From positions 62,001-126,000 of the forward strand of contig NZ_JAAAMU010000005.1 in assembly GCF_009909195.1 (NCBI RefSeq): DNA of 64,000 nucleotides, read 5' to 3'. Positions 52,527 to 62,005 of this stretch are shown one piece after another (position 1 is the stretch's first letter; each line of letters opens with the position of its first letter). The position numbers and the translations under genes were made by a program. The notes below the pieces were generated by a model. It had not been told where the DNA came from and searched no databases. It saw only the letters and a program-made list of their open reading frames with translations. The stretch comes from Paenibacillus sacheonensis (GTDB lineage Bacteria; Bacillota; Bacilli; Paenibacillales; Paenibacillaceae).

Positions 52527-54268
52527 GGATTGTTCTCCTTTACGGGAATATAGAGGCTGATCTTCAAGCCGCCGAGCTTGCCGTCGATCGATGCTTTGAC
52601 GCCGCTCCCCGGTCCGTATTTCAGCCGCAGCCGCTTGTGCACGTTGATGATTCCCGTACTCTCGATATGGGGAGGGGGATCGTTCAGCCTGCGGTTCAAA
52701 TTCCACAGCTCCTCGTCGCTCATGCCTTTCCCGTTGTCCGCGATCTCGATGACGAGCTGATCGGCTGCAAGAAGGAATCGCACGTTCAGCCGCCCGCTGC
52801 CGCCGACTTCCTCGAGACCGTATTTATACGAATTCTCGATGATCGGCTGCAGCGTCAAGCGCGGCACGAGCACGCCGGCGATCATATCCGGGAGCTCATC
52901 GACTTGTACGGCAATGCGATCCTCGAAGCGGATCTTCTGGATCTCGAGGTACGCCCTGGCGAACTCCAACTCCTCTCGGAGCGGAACGTCGTCGGAGGCG
53001 TCTCTCGTAATGAATTTGAAGTAATTGCCGAGATGCTTCGTGAACGGCTTCAGCTTCGGGTAATCCTCGAGCTTCACCATCTGATTCAGAATAAAGAAGG
53101 TGTTGTACAGAAAATGCGGATTGATCTGCGCTTGCAGCTGCTTCAGCTCCGCCTTCTGCGAATGGATTTTCTCCTCGTACACTTCTTCGATCAATATCTT
53201 CAGTTGACTCAGCATCGAATTGAACTGCGCGTACAAATATTCGAATTCATCGTTGCTGTTCAACGTCAATTTCACGTCCAGATTGCCCTTCTCCACCTTC
53301 CGGAACGACCGGACAAGCTGCTTGAGCGGGCGGTGAATCCATCTGTAGATCCAATAGGAGAAGACGAATACGATCAGCACCGACGACAGGGACAGCACCC
53401 AGAACCACGTATTGTACTTCTGAATCGGACCGAGCGCGTTCTTCTCGGGCGTATAGATGAGCAAGGTCATATCGACGGCGGCCGAATGCTCCAGCGTCAG
53501 AATATACCGCTGTTTGTCGTACGTGAAAGCATTCATGCCCGGGGCGGCGCCGTCGATGCTCGACTTGGCGATCGTCTTGAGCGCCTCGGTGCGTTCCGCG
53601 TTGTCGTCCGTCGTGATCGACCATTCGAAGCCGCTTCCGAACAAGATCGCTTGTTCGCCGTTGAAGCTCATGAACTGCGTCAGTTCCTGCTGAATCGCAC
53701 GCTTGGAAAGCTCGAGATAGAGAAAGAAAATAAGCGAGTCTTGATCGGGCGTATCCGGATACTGCTGGCAAATAAACAATTCATCCGCGAGCGGGACAAG
53801 AGACAGATGAAGCTGCGACGCGCCGATCAGCTGGCCAAGACGATCCTGGTTGGCCGTCACGTAGATATCGTTCGAATTGAGCACCTTGCCCAGGCCCGGT
53901 ACGTACGCATTGGCGCTGTCGATATAGTTGCTGGAATTCTGCACGAGCAGCAGCCGCTTCTGGAGGCGGATCATCGCCTCGGTGCGCTCCAGGTCGGACA
54001 TGACGGGGCCGGCGACGCTCAGCTTCTGCAGGTCGTCGTCGTTGATGAATTCCCGCTGCAGCCGCTGGATCCGGTCGAGCTCGACGACGAGCGACTGAAT
54101 ATAGAAGTGAACCCGGGACTGCATGGAACCGGAAATCTCGCTGCGCACGCTCGATTCGCCCTGCTGGTTCAGATACATGCTGATGCCGTACAACGGCGCG
54201 ATCACGAGCAGCAGAACGATGACAAGCTTGTAAAAGATTGCGATTTTCGGCATTCTCAGGCGTAACAA
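52523..54268 (-). CDS. YesM-type sensor histidine kinase
   Basis: A 581-aa kinase. TM1 is at residues ~13-32 and TM2 at ~288-308, with a ~255-residue extracellular sensor between. A HAMP domain follows (WIHRPLKQLVRSFRKVEKGNL). The phosphoacceptor His385 lies in QAQINPHFLYNT (His_kinase PF06580), and the ATPase has LQPIIENSYKYGL and IADNGKGMSDEEL. It starts at a TTG with AAGGGAAG 8 bases upstream. It precedes the response regulator and follows the permease genes, so it likely senses the imported glycan or its binding protein. Confidence 0.92.
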   Translation of the reverse strand: MLRLRMPKIAIFYKLVIVLLLVIAPLYGISMYLNQQGESSVRSEISGSMQSRVHFYIQSLVVELDRIQRLQREFINDDDLQKLSVAGPVMSDLERTEAMIRLQKRLLLVQNSSNYIDSANAYVPGLGKVLNSNDIYVTANQDRLGQLIGASQLHLSLVPLADELFICQQYPDTPDQDSLIFFLYLELSKRAIQQELTQFMSFNGEQAILFGSGFEWSITTDDNAERTEALKTIAKSSIDGAAPGMNAFTYDKQRYILTLEHSAAVDMTLLIYTPEKNALGPIQKYNTWFWVLSLSSVLIVFVFSYWIYRWIHRPLKQLVRSFRKVEKGNLDVKLTLNSNDEFEYLYAQFNSMLSQLKILIEEVYEEKIHSQKAELKQLQAQINPHFLYNTFFILNQMVKLEDYPKLKPFTKHLGNYFKFITRDASDDVPLREELEFARAYLEIQKIRFEDRIAVQVDELPDMIAGVLVPRLTLQPIIENSYKYGLEEVGGSGRLNVRFLLAADQLVIEIADNGKGMSDEELWNLNRRLNDPPPHIESTGIINVHKRLRLKYGPGSGVKASIDGKLGGLKISLYIPVKENNP

Positions 54269-54375
54269 TTCATCGACTTCCCTTCGGAATTAATCATCAT
54301 GTATACGCCCTCCGTGCAGAAAAGTCGTACGTCTTTACGCCTTCATGCTTCCCGCATCCTCTATCCGCTTCAAGC

Positions 54376-55260
54376 TTACTCCTTCACGCTGCCAAGCACG
54401 ATGCCTTTGACGAAGAACCGCTGCAGGAACGGGTAGATGAGCAGGATCGGCAGGGCGCCCATGAAGATCTGAGCCGCTTTGCTCGTACGCTCCGAGACCT
54501 GCGACAACGAATCCAAATCTCTGGCCGACTGCATGGCAAGGTCGGTCTTGATGATCACCGTCTGCAAGTAGCTCTGCAGCGGGTAATGCTCCGGCTTGTT
54601 CATGTAGATGAGCCCGTCGAACCACGCATTCCAGTGGCCGACGATCGTGAACAGCGCGATGGTCGCCAGCGCCGGCGTCGACAGCGGCACGAAGAGTCGC
54701 CACAGCACCGTCCACTGCTTGGCGCCGTCGACGAACGCGGCTTCCTCCAGCTCCCTCGGCAGCCCGCGGAAGAAGTTAAGCAGCAGGATCACGTTGAATA
54801 CTGGCACCGCGCCGGGAATGATCAACGCCCAGATCGAATCGATCAGGTGGGTTTGGTTGACGATCATATAGGTCGGGATCAAGCCGCCGCTGAACAGGAT
54901 CGTCAGGACGAAGTACCAGGCGTACACGGTCCGGTATTTGAACACCCGCACTTCCTTGGACAGCGGATAGGCGAGCAGGATCGTCAGAAACATATTGACC
55001 AGCAGGCCGAGCGCCACCCGCTCGAGCGTGATCCAGAACGCGCGCATGAATTCGGGCTTGCCGAGCACGTAGGAATACGATTGCCATGTAAAATGAACCG
55101 GCCACAGCACGACGTCGCCCGCCGATGCGGCCGTCTTGTCGCTGAGCGATATCGCCAGCACGTGAATGAGCGGCAGAATGCAGACGATGGAGAGCGCGAT
55201 CAGAAAAATCTGGTTCAGGACATTGAATGCCTTCTGTCCGGTAGTCATATGAAAGTCCAT
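54376..55260 (-). CDS. ABC sugar transporter permease (YtcP/LplC type)
   Basis: A 294-aa inner-membrane protein with about six helices and the permease EAA loop EEAAFVDGAKQWTVLWRLFVPLS near residue 190. It is the second permease of a CUT1 oligosaccharide importer, 15 bases downstream of the first. C-terminal end PFLQRFFVKGIVLGSVKE is typical. No ATPase gene is linked; members usually share a common MsmX-like ATPase encoded elsewhere. Confidence 0.92.
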   Translation of the reverse strand: MDFHMTTGQKAFNVLNQIFLIALSIVCILPLIHVLAISLSDKTAASAGDVVLWPVHFTWQSYSYVLGKPEFMRAFWITLERVALGLLVNMFLTILLAYPLSKEVRVFKYRTVYAWYFVLTILFSGGLIPTYMIVNQTHLIDSIWALIIPGAVPVFNVILLLNFFRGLPRELEEAAFVDGAKQWTVLWRLFVPLSTPALATIALFTIVGHWNAWFDGLIYMNKPEHYPLQSYLQTVIIKTDLAMQSARDLDSLSQVSERTSKAAQIFMGALPILLIYPFLQRFFVKGIVLGSVKE

Positions 55261-55275
55261 GCGGCATGCTCCCCT

Positions 55276-56172
55276 CTAGAAGATGCGGTAGTTAGCGAAA
55301 CGATAGGCAAGCAAGTAAGAAACGGAGATAAACACAAAGGAAACGAGCGATTTAAACAGTCCTACCGCGGCAGCCGGACCGAACTGCGCGTCGACAAGGC
55401 CGAGTCTGTACACCATCGTGTCGATGATGTCGCCGCTTTCGTACACTTGCGGCGAATAGAGATTGAAGATTTGATCGAAGCCCGCGTTCAGCACGTTGCC
55501 GAGGCTCAGCGTCAGCAGCAGGACGATGATCGGCGCCATGCCGGGCAGCGTCACGTGCAGCGTCTGCTTCCAGCGGTTCGCTCCGTCTACGATCGCGGCC
55601 TCGTAGAGCACCGGATTAATCGAGGTCAAGGCCGCCAAATAGACGATCGTCGCGAAGCCGAACTCTTTCCACAGGTCGCTGAGGACGATCGTGAACGGGA
55701 ACCAGTGATTGCTGCCGAGGAAGAAAATCGGCTTGATGCCGAAGATGGCCAGAAAATGGTTCACGATGCCCGAAGACGGCGACAGCACGTCGATCAGAAT
55801 GCCGCCCAGAATGATCCACGATAGAAAGTGCGGCAGATAGATCAAGGTTTGAATCGTCCGTTTGACGACGTTCTTGCGCACCTCGTTCAGCAGCAGCGCG
55901 ATCAGAATCGGAAATACGAGTCCTGCCGCGATCTTCATCATGGAAATGTACATCGTGTTCCACAGCACCGTGAACGTATCCGGCATGTCGAGCACGTAGC
56001 GGAAATTATCCAAGCCGATCCATTCGGAACCGGCGAAGCCCTTGGCGGGAATATATTGTTGAAACGACATGATAATGCCGAACATCGGACCGTAGCTGAA
56101 GACGAGCACCAGGACGACGCCCGGCAGAAGCATGAGGTGGAACGGCAGCTGGCTGACTCGAGTTTTATTCAT
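55276..56172 (-). CDS. ABC sugar transporter permease (LplB/YteP type)
   Basis: A 298-aa inner-membrane protein with about six helices (LPFHLMLLPGVVLVLVFSYGP at the start). Its EAA loop is YEAAIVDGANRWKQTLHVTLPGM near residue 195, preceded by a mid-protein LSWIILGGILIDVL helix. It pairs with the downstream permease and the lipoprotein encoded 100 bases upstream. Confidence 0.92.
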   Translation of the reverse strand: MNKTRVSQLPFHLMLLPGVVLVLVFSYGPMFGIIMSFQQYIPAKGFAGSEWIGLDNFRYVLDMPDTFTVLWNTMYISMMKIAAGLVFPILIALLLNEVRKNVVKRTIQTLIYLPHFLSWIILGGILIDVLSPSSGIVNHFLAIFGIKPIFFLGSNHWFPFTIVLSDLWKEFGFATIVYLAALTSINPVLYEAAIVDGANRWKQTLHVTLPGMAPIIVLLLTLSLGNVLNAGFDQIFNLYSPQVYESGDIIDTMVYRLGLVDAQFGPAAAVGLFKSLVSFVFISVSYLLAYRFANYRIF

Positions 56173-56272
56173 TGTTCGTCCTCCATATTCGGTAATCCGG
56201 TTCAGGAAAGAAGAAGGCGGCAGGCCGGTCGTTCCCGCCCGCTCTCCTTCTTCGCCCCGTTCCGGTTCGGCG

Positions 56273-58000
56273 TTATTTACCTTGCTGCGCCGACCATTCG
56301 TTCACTTCCTGCGTCATTTGGTCGCCGCCGAGCTTCTTCCAGTCCGCGACGAACTTGTCGAAGTCTTCGATCGGCGAGCCGAGAATGATCTTGGTGAAGG
56401 TTTCGAGCTGCATTTTGTCCAGGGTCGACTTCTTGGCTGCCATCGTCTTCGTCGGCGCGCCGTAGAATTTCGTGAATTTCAAATTTTGCTCCTTGTTCTG
56501 GTAGACGCCTTCGATCGTGCTGTAGGCGCTCTCCGGTCCGAAGACGCGCATCGTTCCCCATGCCGTGCGGTCGCCGCCGTTGTAAGCCACGATTTTGTCG
56601 TAGTAGTCCTTCTGCTCCGGATTGAGCCCGGACGGATCGTTCGCCGACAGCGCCGCCGTTACTTTCTTGTAGTGGCCGAAGTTGCCGCCGATCGGATTGG
56701 AGCCGGCGACGCGGATAACGTTTTCCTTGAAGTAATCGTACTGCTTGTCGCCGATCTTCTCGGAATGGAATACCTTCGGATCTGCCTTGCCGCCGAACAG
56801 CTTATCGTTGCCGAAGTTCATCAGCTTGATGACGGCCTCCGGGTTCTTCATGTTCTTGTTCACGACCATGAATTCGTTGAAGCTGAGGTCTGCCGAATAT
56901 TGCAGCGGCTTATCCGTTGCCGATACGGCGGGCGATACGCTCCAGTCCGCGTTCGGGTTCTTCGTGACGGTGTCCTGCAGCGGCCACAGCGGATCCCACA
57001 GCGCGCCGTAATCGACGCCGACCTTGTTATTGGCGAAGTCCTCGCCGACCTTGCCGCTGTCCTTGACGCCGAATTCCGGGTCGATCCAGCCTTTTTTGTA
57101 CATTTCCTGCAGCTTCGCGAGCGCGGTTCTCGTCTCCTGTTGAATGCCGCCGTAGACGATCTGGCCGTCCGCCCCTTCGATCCAGATGTTCGGGTGCGAT
57201 CCGAAGGCATTGAACACGCCGGTCGATTCCGCCACGCCGTTCTTGTACAGGTCCTTCGTGAGCGCCAGGCCGAACGTATCCTTCTTGCCGTTGCCGTCCG
57301 GGTCCTGGTTGACGAACGCATCCATCACGTTCTCCAGTTCCGCCCACGTCGTCGGCGTCTTCAGGTTCAGCTTCTGCAGCCAATCCGAACGGAGATACAG
57401 CAGGTTAAGCCCGCCCTCGTATCCGCTTTCATCCGGCGGTATCGCCATCAGCTTGCCGTCGAACGTAGCCGCCGCCTTCGCCAGCGGACCGGAATCGATC
57501 GCGTTCTTCGTCAGGTCGGAGGCGTATTTCTCGTACACGTCCGTCAGATCCGCCAGCATGCCCGCATCGACAAGCTGCTTCAACTGGGAACCGTTGACCT
57601 TGAAAATATCCGGCAGATCGCCGGAAGCGATCGCGATGTTCAGCTTCGCGTTATATTGATCGCTCGGCACGATCCAGTTGTGCTTGACCGTAATGCCAAG
57701 CTCGTCTTGGTAAGCTTTCGTCCAGTTATTGGCGTCGAAATCCTCGCCTTGCTTGAACGTGATCGAAGCGTCCTGATCCCGCACGGCCGTCACCGTAATC
57801 GGCGGATCGTATTTCGCGTTGATATCGGCCGGCGCCGCATCGCCCGCCGCTTTGCCGTCGTTCTCCGCAGCCGTGCTGCCGTCCGCGTTTCCATTGCTGG
57901 TGCCGCTGCCGCTGCCGTTATCGTTCGACTTCGAGCAGGCCGTAACGAGCGCAAGAATCAGAATCAGTGCAAGCATGGCGAGCTTCCTCGAATGTTTCAT
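56273..58000 (-). CDS. Extracellular sugar-binding lipoprotein of ABC transporter
   Basis: A 575-aa solute-binding protein. Signal peptide LAMLALILILALVTAC ends in a lipobox (Cys22), followed by a Ser/Gly/Asn-rich linker (SNDNGSGSG). The mature part is a family-1-like (LplA-type, ~550 aa) binding protein with GDLPDIFKVNG and PPDESGYEGGLNLLYLRSDWL. It is the high-affinity receptor for the two permeases and likely binds an oligosaccharide. Start at 58000 has GGGAGG 9 bases before. Confidence 0.92.
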   Translation of the reverse strand: MKHSRKLAMLALILILALVTACSKSNDNGSGSGTSNGNADGSTAAENDGKAAGDAAPADINAKYDPPITVTAVRDQDASITFKQGEDFDANNWTKAYQDELGITVKHNWIVPSDQYNAKLNIAIASGDLPDIFKVNGSQLKQLVDAGMLADLTDVYEKYASDLTKNAIDSGPLAKAAATFDGKLMAIPPDESGYEGGLNLLYLRSDWLQKLNLKTPTTWAELENVMDAFVNQDPDGNGKKDTFGLALTKDLYKNGVAESTGVFNAFGSHPNIWIEGADGQIVYGGIQQETRTALAKLQEMYKKGWIDPEFGVKDSGKVGEDFANNKVGVDYGALWDPLWPLQDTVTKNPNADWSVSPAVSATDKPLQYSADLSFNEFMVVNKNMKNPEAVIKLMNFGNDKLFGGKADPKVFHSEKIGDKQYDYFKENVIRVAGSNPIGGNFGHYKKVTAALSANDPSGLNPEQKDYYDKIVAYNGGDRTAWGTMRVFGPESAYSTIEGVYQNKEQNLKFTKFYGAPTKTMAAKKSTLDKMQLETFTKIILGSPIEDFDKFVADWKKLGGDQMTQEVNEWSAQQGK

Positions 58001-58166
58001 TGCTTGTTGCCTCCCTATGTTATTTTTGCCCTGCCGCCTCATCATAACGAAGACCGCCCAGCCGTGAAATGCGAAAGTATTGACTCTTCTTGACCTCTGT
58101 TTACCTTTGTCAACGGAGGACCGGGAATGTCAATATTGTCCTGATGAAGCGAGCGAACCGCTATGA

Positions 58167-58973
58167 TTATTCCGGGAAGTACCGGCTGATTCGATCGCGC
58201 AGCGCCAAGATATCCGCCGTCCAATCGACGCCGCCTTCTTCCAAATATTCAATGGAGAAGTGACCCGCGTAGCCTCTGGCTGCAAGCGTTCCGAGCACCC
58301 AGTCGAAATCGACGCCGCCCGCGCCGAAAGCGGTCTGCATGCGCCCTAAGGACGCATCCCGCAGGTGAACATGCGAAGCATAATCCATCAGCCATTCCGT
58401 CTCGCGGATATCGATGCCCTGCATGACGAAATGGGTCGGATCGTAGACGAGCCGGATTTGGGGCATCGCATCGACCAGGCGTTTCGCCTGCTCCAGCGTC
58501 TCGAAAGGGCTGTTCACGTGCAGCTCCAGCGCGAACGTGATGCCCGCCGCCCTGCCCAGCGCATCATATTCGCGCAGCGTTGCCACGCAGTCCGCCAGTA
58601 CATCGGACCACGGCCTGCCCGGGTCATTATTGCGCGGTTGAATGGCTGCCAAGGTGATTTCGTAATCGTTCATAAGTCGAATGATGGCTTGAATTTCCTC
58701 GATCCGCCTGCGATTGGAAGGCTCGGATCTGTCGTGCAGCTGCGGCCCCGTCCCGGTGTTCAAGGCGAGCGGCTGCAGCTTGTATTGCGCAAGCAGGCTT
58801 GTCAGCCTGTCGCGCTCTCCCTCGTAGTCTCGCGCGAGGTCGCTCGGGTTGATATGCGCCCAGCCGTCGATCGCCAGCAGGTCGACCCGGCTGAAGCCGA
58901 GCCCCCCTACTTCGGCCAGCGCCGCCTCGAGCGAGCTGCCGGAACGAATGGAAGTCGAACATGCAATCGTCAT
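58167..58973 (-). CDS. Sugar phosphate isomerase/epimerase family protein
   Basis: A 268-aa AP_endonuc_2 TIM barrel. Metal-ligand positions show as Glu in FALELHVNSP, Asp-x-x-His in LVYDPTHFV, His in SHVHLRDAS and Glu in FSIEYLEEGG. It lies 16 bases downstream of a Gfo/Idh/MocA dehydrogenase and forms a three-gene set with the isomerase at 60012. GAGGAG precedes the ATG. Specific reaction unknown. Confidence 0.83.
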   Translation of the reverse strand: MTIACSTSIRSGSSLEAALAEVGGLGFSRVDLLAIDGWAHINPSDLARDYEGERDRLTSLLAQYKLQPLALNTGTGPQLHDRSEPSNRRRIEEIQAIIRLMNDYEITLAAIQPRNNDPGRPWSDVLADCVATLREYDALGRAAGITFALELHVNSPFETLEQAKRLVDAMPQIRLVYDPTHFVMQGIDIRETEWLMDYASHVHLRDASLGRMQTAFGAGGVDFDWVLGTLAARGYAGHFSIEYLEEGGVDWTADILALRDRISRYFPE

Positions 58974-58989
58974 TGTCGGTGCTCCTCTC

Positions 58990-60015
58990 TCAAAACCGTC
59001 CTTCGTCTATCATCGCTTCCAGCGGAAACCGCTCCTCCGCGAGCGGCAGCGTCATCGGCGCATGGCGCCTGGCGGATTCGAAAATCGCCATTAGCGCCTC
59101 GAGACCTGCCAGCGCGGACGCGCCTGACATCGGATGGGGAGTCCCGCCGCGAATCGAAGCCGCCATCGCGCGAAACGCGTCCAGGAAGATCGACTCGCGC
59201 TCCTCCGCAACCGGCACGGGACGCCATCCCCCTCGCTCGTCCGCCACGAGCAGCGGCGGCTGGCTGCCGTCGCCGCGCCGGCGCAGGCGGCCCTTGCTGC
59301 CGATGATTTCGATATCCTGATAGCCGCTGTCCGGCATGCGGCATTCCCCGGTGAATAGTTCGCCGCGCACGCCTCCCTCGAATTCCAGAACGGCCATGGC
59401 GCCGCTCTCTACATCGTGCCCGTAACGCTTGCCCGTAAACGCGGGCGTCAGGCTCCGATTCACTTGCCCGGTTACGCGCCTCACCGGCGCGTCCTGAAGC
59501 AGATACAGCATCGAATCGATCAGATGCGTGCCGTCCGACAGCAAATCGCCGGCGCACATGCCGCGGATCAGCTGAATGTCGCCCAGCGCCCCGCTGTCCA
59601 TGATATCGCGCATCGTCCGATAGACGGCGGTCATCCGCCGCTGATGGCCGACGACGAGCGCGATGCCGCGTTCCTCGCAGACCCGAGCGAGCCTTCTGGC
59701 ATCGCCCAGGTTGATCGCCATCGGCTTCTCGCAATAGATGCCTCGGACGCCTGCTTCCGCCGCCAGCAGCGACAGCGCGGCATGGCTGCCGTTCGGCGTG
59801 GCAATGACGGCAACGTCCGGGCGTACCTCGCGCAGCATGGCTGCGAAATCCGTATACACGGCCGGATTCCCGCTGCCGTCCGCTATCCGGCGGGCGGTGC
59901 TCTCCTGCAGGTCGCATAACGCGGCCAGCTCGTATTCGGGCAATTGCGCGAGCGCGAATGCCTGGTTCTTGCCCATGTTGCAGCCGACGACGACAGCCTT
60001 TAATTGAGTGCTCAT
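58990..60015 (-). CDS. Gfo/Idh/MocA family oxidoreductase
   Basis: A 341-aa dehydrogenase. The Rossmann motif is VVGCNMGKNQAFAL, slightly unusual (GxNxGxxxA rather than GxGxxG). The EKPM loop is GIYCEKPMAINLGDARRL and the central segment is LLSDGTHLIDSMLYLL with catalytic Asp-x3-Asp-type residues. Its start overlaps the stop of the upstream isomerase as ATGA, with only a weak AAGG site, so translation is coupled. It likely oxidises a sugar or cyclitol for the neighbouring isomerases. Confidence 0.87.
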   Translation of the reverse strand: MSTQLKAVVVGCNMGKNQAFALAQLPEYELAALCDLQESTARRIADGSGNPAVYTDFAAMLREVRPDVAVIATPNGSHAALSLLAAEAGVRGIYCEKPMAINLGDARRLARVCEERGIALVVGHQRRMTAVYRTMRDIMDSGALGDIQLIRGMCAGDLLSDGTHLIDSMLYLLQDAPVRRVTGQVNRSLTPAFTGKRYGHDVESGAMAVLEFEGGVRGELFTGECRMPDSGYQDIEIIGSKGRLRRRGDGSQPPLLVADERGGWRPVPVAEERESIFLDAFRAMAASIRGGTPHPMSGASALAGLEALMAIFESARRHAPMTLPLAEERFPLEAMIDEGRF

Positions 60016-60890
60016 CCTTGTTCACCGTCCAGCGTTCGAATATAAGCAATCGATCGGTTCAAGCAGTCGATGGGAGATTCATCGTCCGGGCAGATCATCT
60101 CGATTTCCATGATCAGCTCATACGGATAGGGCGCCTGTTCGGCCAGCAGGTCGTAGCAAGCCTGCAGCGGGACGTCGCCGTCGCCCAGCGCGGACGGTCC
60201 GATCTCCAAATGCAGCGGCCTCGCGTCCAGCCTCGGACGCACCTTATGGTCCTTGAAGTGCGCGCCGATGACATAGGGGGCCGCAGTCCGGAACGCTTCC
60301 AGCGGCCGTTCCCCGATGAGGAACGTATTTCCCGTGTCGAGAAACAGATATAAATCCGGCGTTTCGCGGCATACCTGCACGAGATCCGAGCAGTAGAAAT
60401 CGCCGTGGTTTTCGATGCCCAGCCGTACCCCAAGGTCGCGACAGCCCGCGGCGATCGGCGCAATCGACTTCGACAGCCGCTCGAGCGCGTGATCGAGCGG
60501 CAGGCGTTTGTCGAAGCGGTGGCTGTAGCGAGGCTCGGTGGTCACGATCGCCGGCTGCCGATACATCGCAAGCCGGGAAAGCGCCAGCAGGATATGCGCA
60601 TTGTTCGCGCGAATCTCCTCGTCGCTCGCCGTAATATACGGATAGCCGATATGAACGGCAAGCTGCATGCCGTATGCATCCAGAAGGTCGACGATCGTCT
60701 TGCGCTCCTGCTCCCGGAGCGAGTCCCAATCGGTTAATCCTACCGTAAACACCTCGAGGCCGAACCGCCTGAGCATGGCCAGCCTGCCCAGCAGCGGATG
60801 CTCGGACTGCGTCGTAAGCCCGCCGTACCACGGGCCCGCATACCCCCAGCGCCCGATTCGCGTCAGTTGATTGCTTTCACTTGCAGACAT
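60012..60890 (-). CDS. Sugar phosphate isomerase/epimerase family protein
   Basis: A 292-aa AP_endonuc_2 TIM barrel: LGIENHGDFYCSD (Glu), LFLDTGNTFLIG (Asp), IGAHFKDHKV (His) and ELIMEIEMICPD (Glu) mark the metal site. AAAGGAG 8 bases before the ATG at 60890 selects the start. It heads the isomerase-dehydrogenase-isomerase set; the stop overlaps the dehydrogenase start. Confidence 0.83.
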   Translation of the reverse strand: MSASESNQLTRIGRWGYAGPWYGGLTTQSEHPLLGRLAMLRRFGLEVFTVGLTDWDSLREQERKTIVDLLDAYGMQLAVHIGYPYITASDEEIRANNAHILLALSRLAMYRQPAIVTTEPRYSHRFDKRLPLDHALERLSKSIAPIAAGCRDLGVRLGIENHGDFYCSDLVQVCRETPDLYLFLDTGNTFLIGERPLEAFRTAAPYVIGAHFKDHKVRPRLDARPLHLEIGPSALGDGDVPLQACYDLLAEQAPYPYELIMEIEMICPDDESPIDCLNRSIAYIRTLDGEQG

Positions 60891-61102
60891 GATGCTCGCT
60901 CCTTTATCGCTGCTTTCCGATTCCAAGTCGAGAAATCCGGTTCGCGCACGGTTTAAAACTCATCCAAAGTATAGACGCGCCGCGGCGTCTTCCGCTAGAA
61001 GAGGATGTTGACTTGCCTTGCTTTCTATTGACATCCGGGTCCTTGACCGACAACCCGTTCCTTGTCGCCGGCCAGCCGTTCGTGAGATGCACGCCTGAAA
61101 CG

Positions 61103-61139
61103 CAAAGAGCCACGCAGGCATATGGACCTGGATGGCTCT
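61103..61139 (-). terminator. Probable terminator after the Hyi-type isomerase
   Basis: On the minus strand AGAGCCA pairs with TGGCTCT, with an inner CCAGG/CCTG stem, followed by TTGCGTTTC. It lies about 50 bases after the stop at 61191. The remaining ~210 bases up to 60890 hold no gene. The T-run is poor, so termination may be partial. Confidence 0.55.
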
Positions 61140-61190
61140 CGACTCGTTGAATCTCTCCGCTTATTGATGCCCGCATGCGCTGGACGGGTT

Positions 61191-61988
61191 TCAGGTTGCT
61201 GCAGGGGCAGGCTGTACGAAGCTGCCGTACGAACGCAGCAGCTGACGAAGCGTTTCGGTCGCCTCGGCCGAAGGGAAATATTCCAGCCCGATATAGCCGG
61301 CAAAGCCGGTTTCCTGGATGGCCCGCAGCACGTTGCCATAGTTGATCTCGCCAGTCCCGATCTCATGGCGGCCGGGATGGTCGGCGATATGGAAATAATC
61401 GATGACGTCCATGTTCGCCCGAATATTCGGAATCAGGTTGCCTTCGGTGACTTGCTGATGATAGACGTCGTAGAGCACTTTGACATTCGGGCTGTTCACT
61501 TCCCCGATCAGGGCAGCCGCTTCCTCCGTCGTCTGCAGAAAGTAGCCCGGATGGTTGACCCGCGTATTAAGCGGCTCCACGACGAGCGTCACGCCCGCTG
61601 CCTCCAGAAGCGGCGCGGCCTCCTTCAAGCCCGCCACCAGGGAAGCGGCCTGCTCGGAGCGGTCGACGCCGGCGAGCTCGTCGCCGGTCTGGCTGATCAG
61701 ATAGCGGCATCCAAGCCTGCGGGCCGCCTCGATGCTCTCCCTCAGTCCCTCGATGTATTCCGCCCTTCGCGCGGCGTCGACGAGCGACACGAATCGGGTG
61801 CAGACGGATGCGACCGCGATGCCGCATTCCTTCGTCACCCGCGCCACCAGCTCGAGATCCTCGTTCCACCAGGCCCAGAACTCGATCGCGGGGAACCCCA
61901 GTTCCGCCGACTTTCTGATTTTCTCCTCCGTGGACATGCCGCTGCCGCCAAATACCGCGCCTAATGATACAGAAAATTTCATATTCAC
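61191..61988 (-). CDS. Hydroxypyruvate isomerase-like TIM barrel protein
   Basis: A 265-aa protein of the Hyi/xylose-isomerase-like family. Landmarks: GFPAIEFWAWWNEDLE near the N terminus, VVEPLNTRVNHPGYFLQTTEEA, LYDVYHQQVTEGNLI, YFHIADHPGRHEIGTGEINY and IGLEYFP. These are typical of hydroxypyruvate isomerase and related enzymes (Glu, Asp, His metal ligands). Start is GTG at 61988, 7 bases after GGAGG; an ATG two codons later is possible. It follows the GH127-like gene by 17 bases. Confidence 0.83.
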   Translation of the reverse strand: MNMKFSVSLGAVFGGSGMSTEEKIRKSAELGFPAIEFWAWWNEDLELVARVTKECGIAVASVCTRFVSLVDAARRAEYIEGLRESIEAARRLGCRYLISQTGDELAGVDRSEQAASLVAGLKEAAPLLEAAGVTLVVEPLNTRVNHPGYFLQTTEEAAALIGEVNSPNVKVLYDVYHQQVTEGNLIPNIRANMDVIDYFHIADHPGRHEIGTGEINYGNVLRAIQETGFAGYIGLEYFPSAEATETLRQLLRSYGSFVQPAPAAT

Positions 61989-62005
61989 GTTCCTGCCTCC
62001 TCGTT

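Noticed and set aside
56132..58093. A 653-codon open frame on the plus strand
   Set aside because: Antisense to the sugar-binding lipoprotein and rich in Arg, Val and His without recognisable structure.
58001..58166. Promoter with TTGACA upstream of the sugar-binding lipoprotein
   Set aside because: A TTGACA and a loose TTGAC/GTCAA repeat exist, but no -10 lies at 16-18 bases, so I did not call a promoter.
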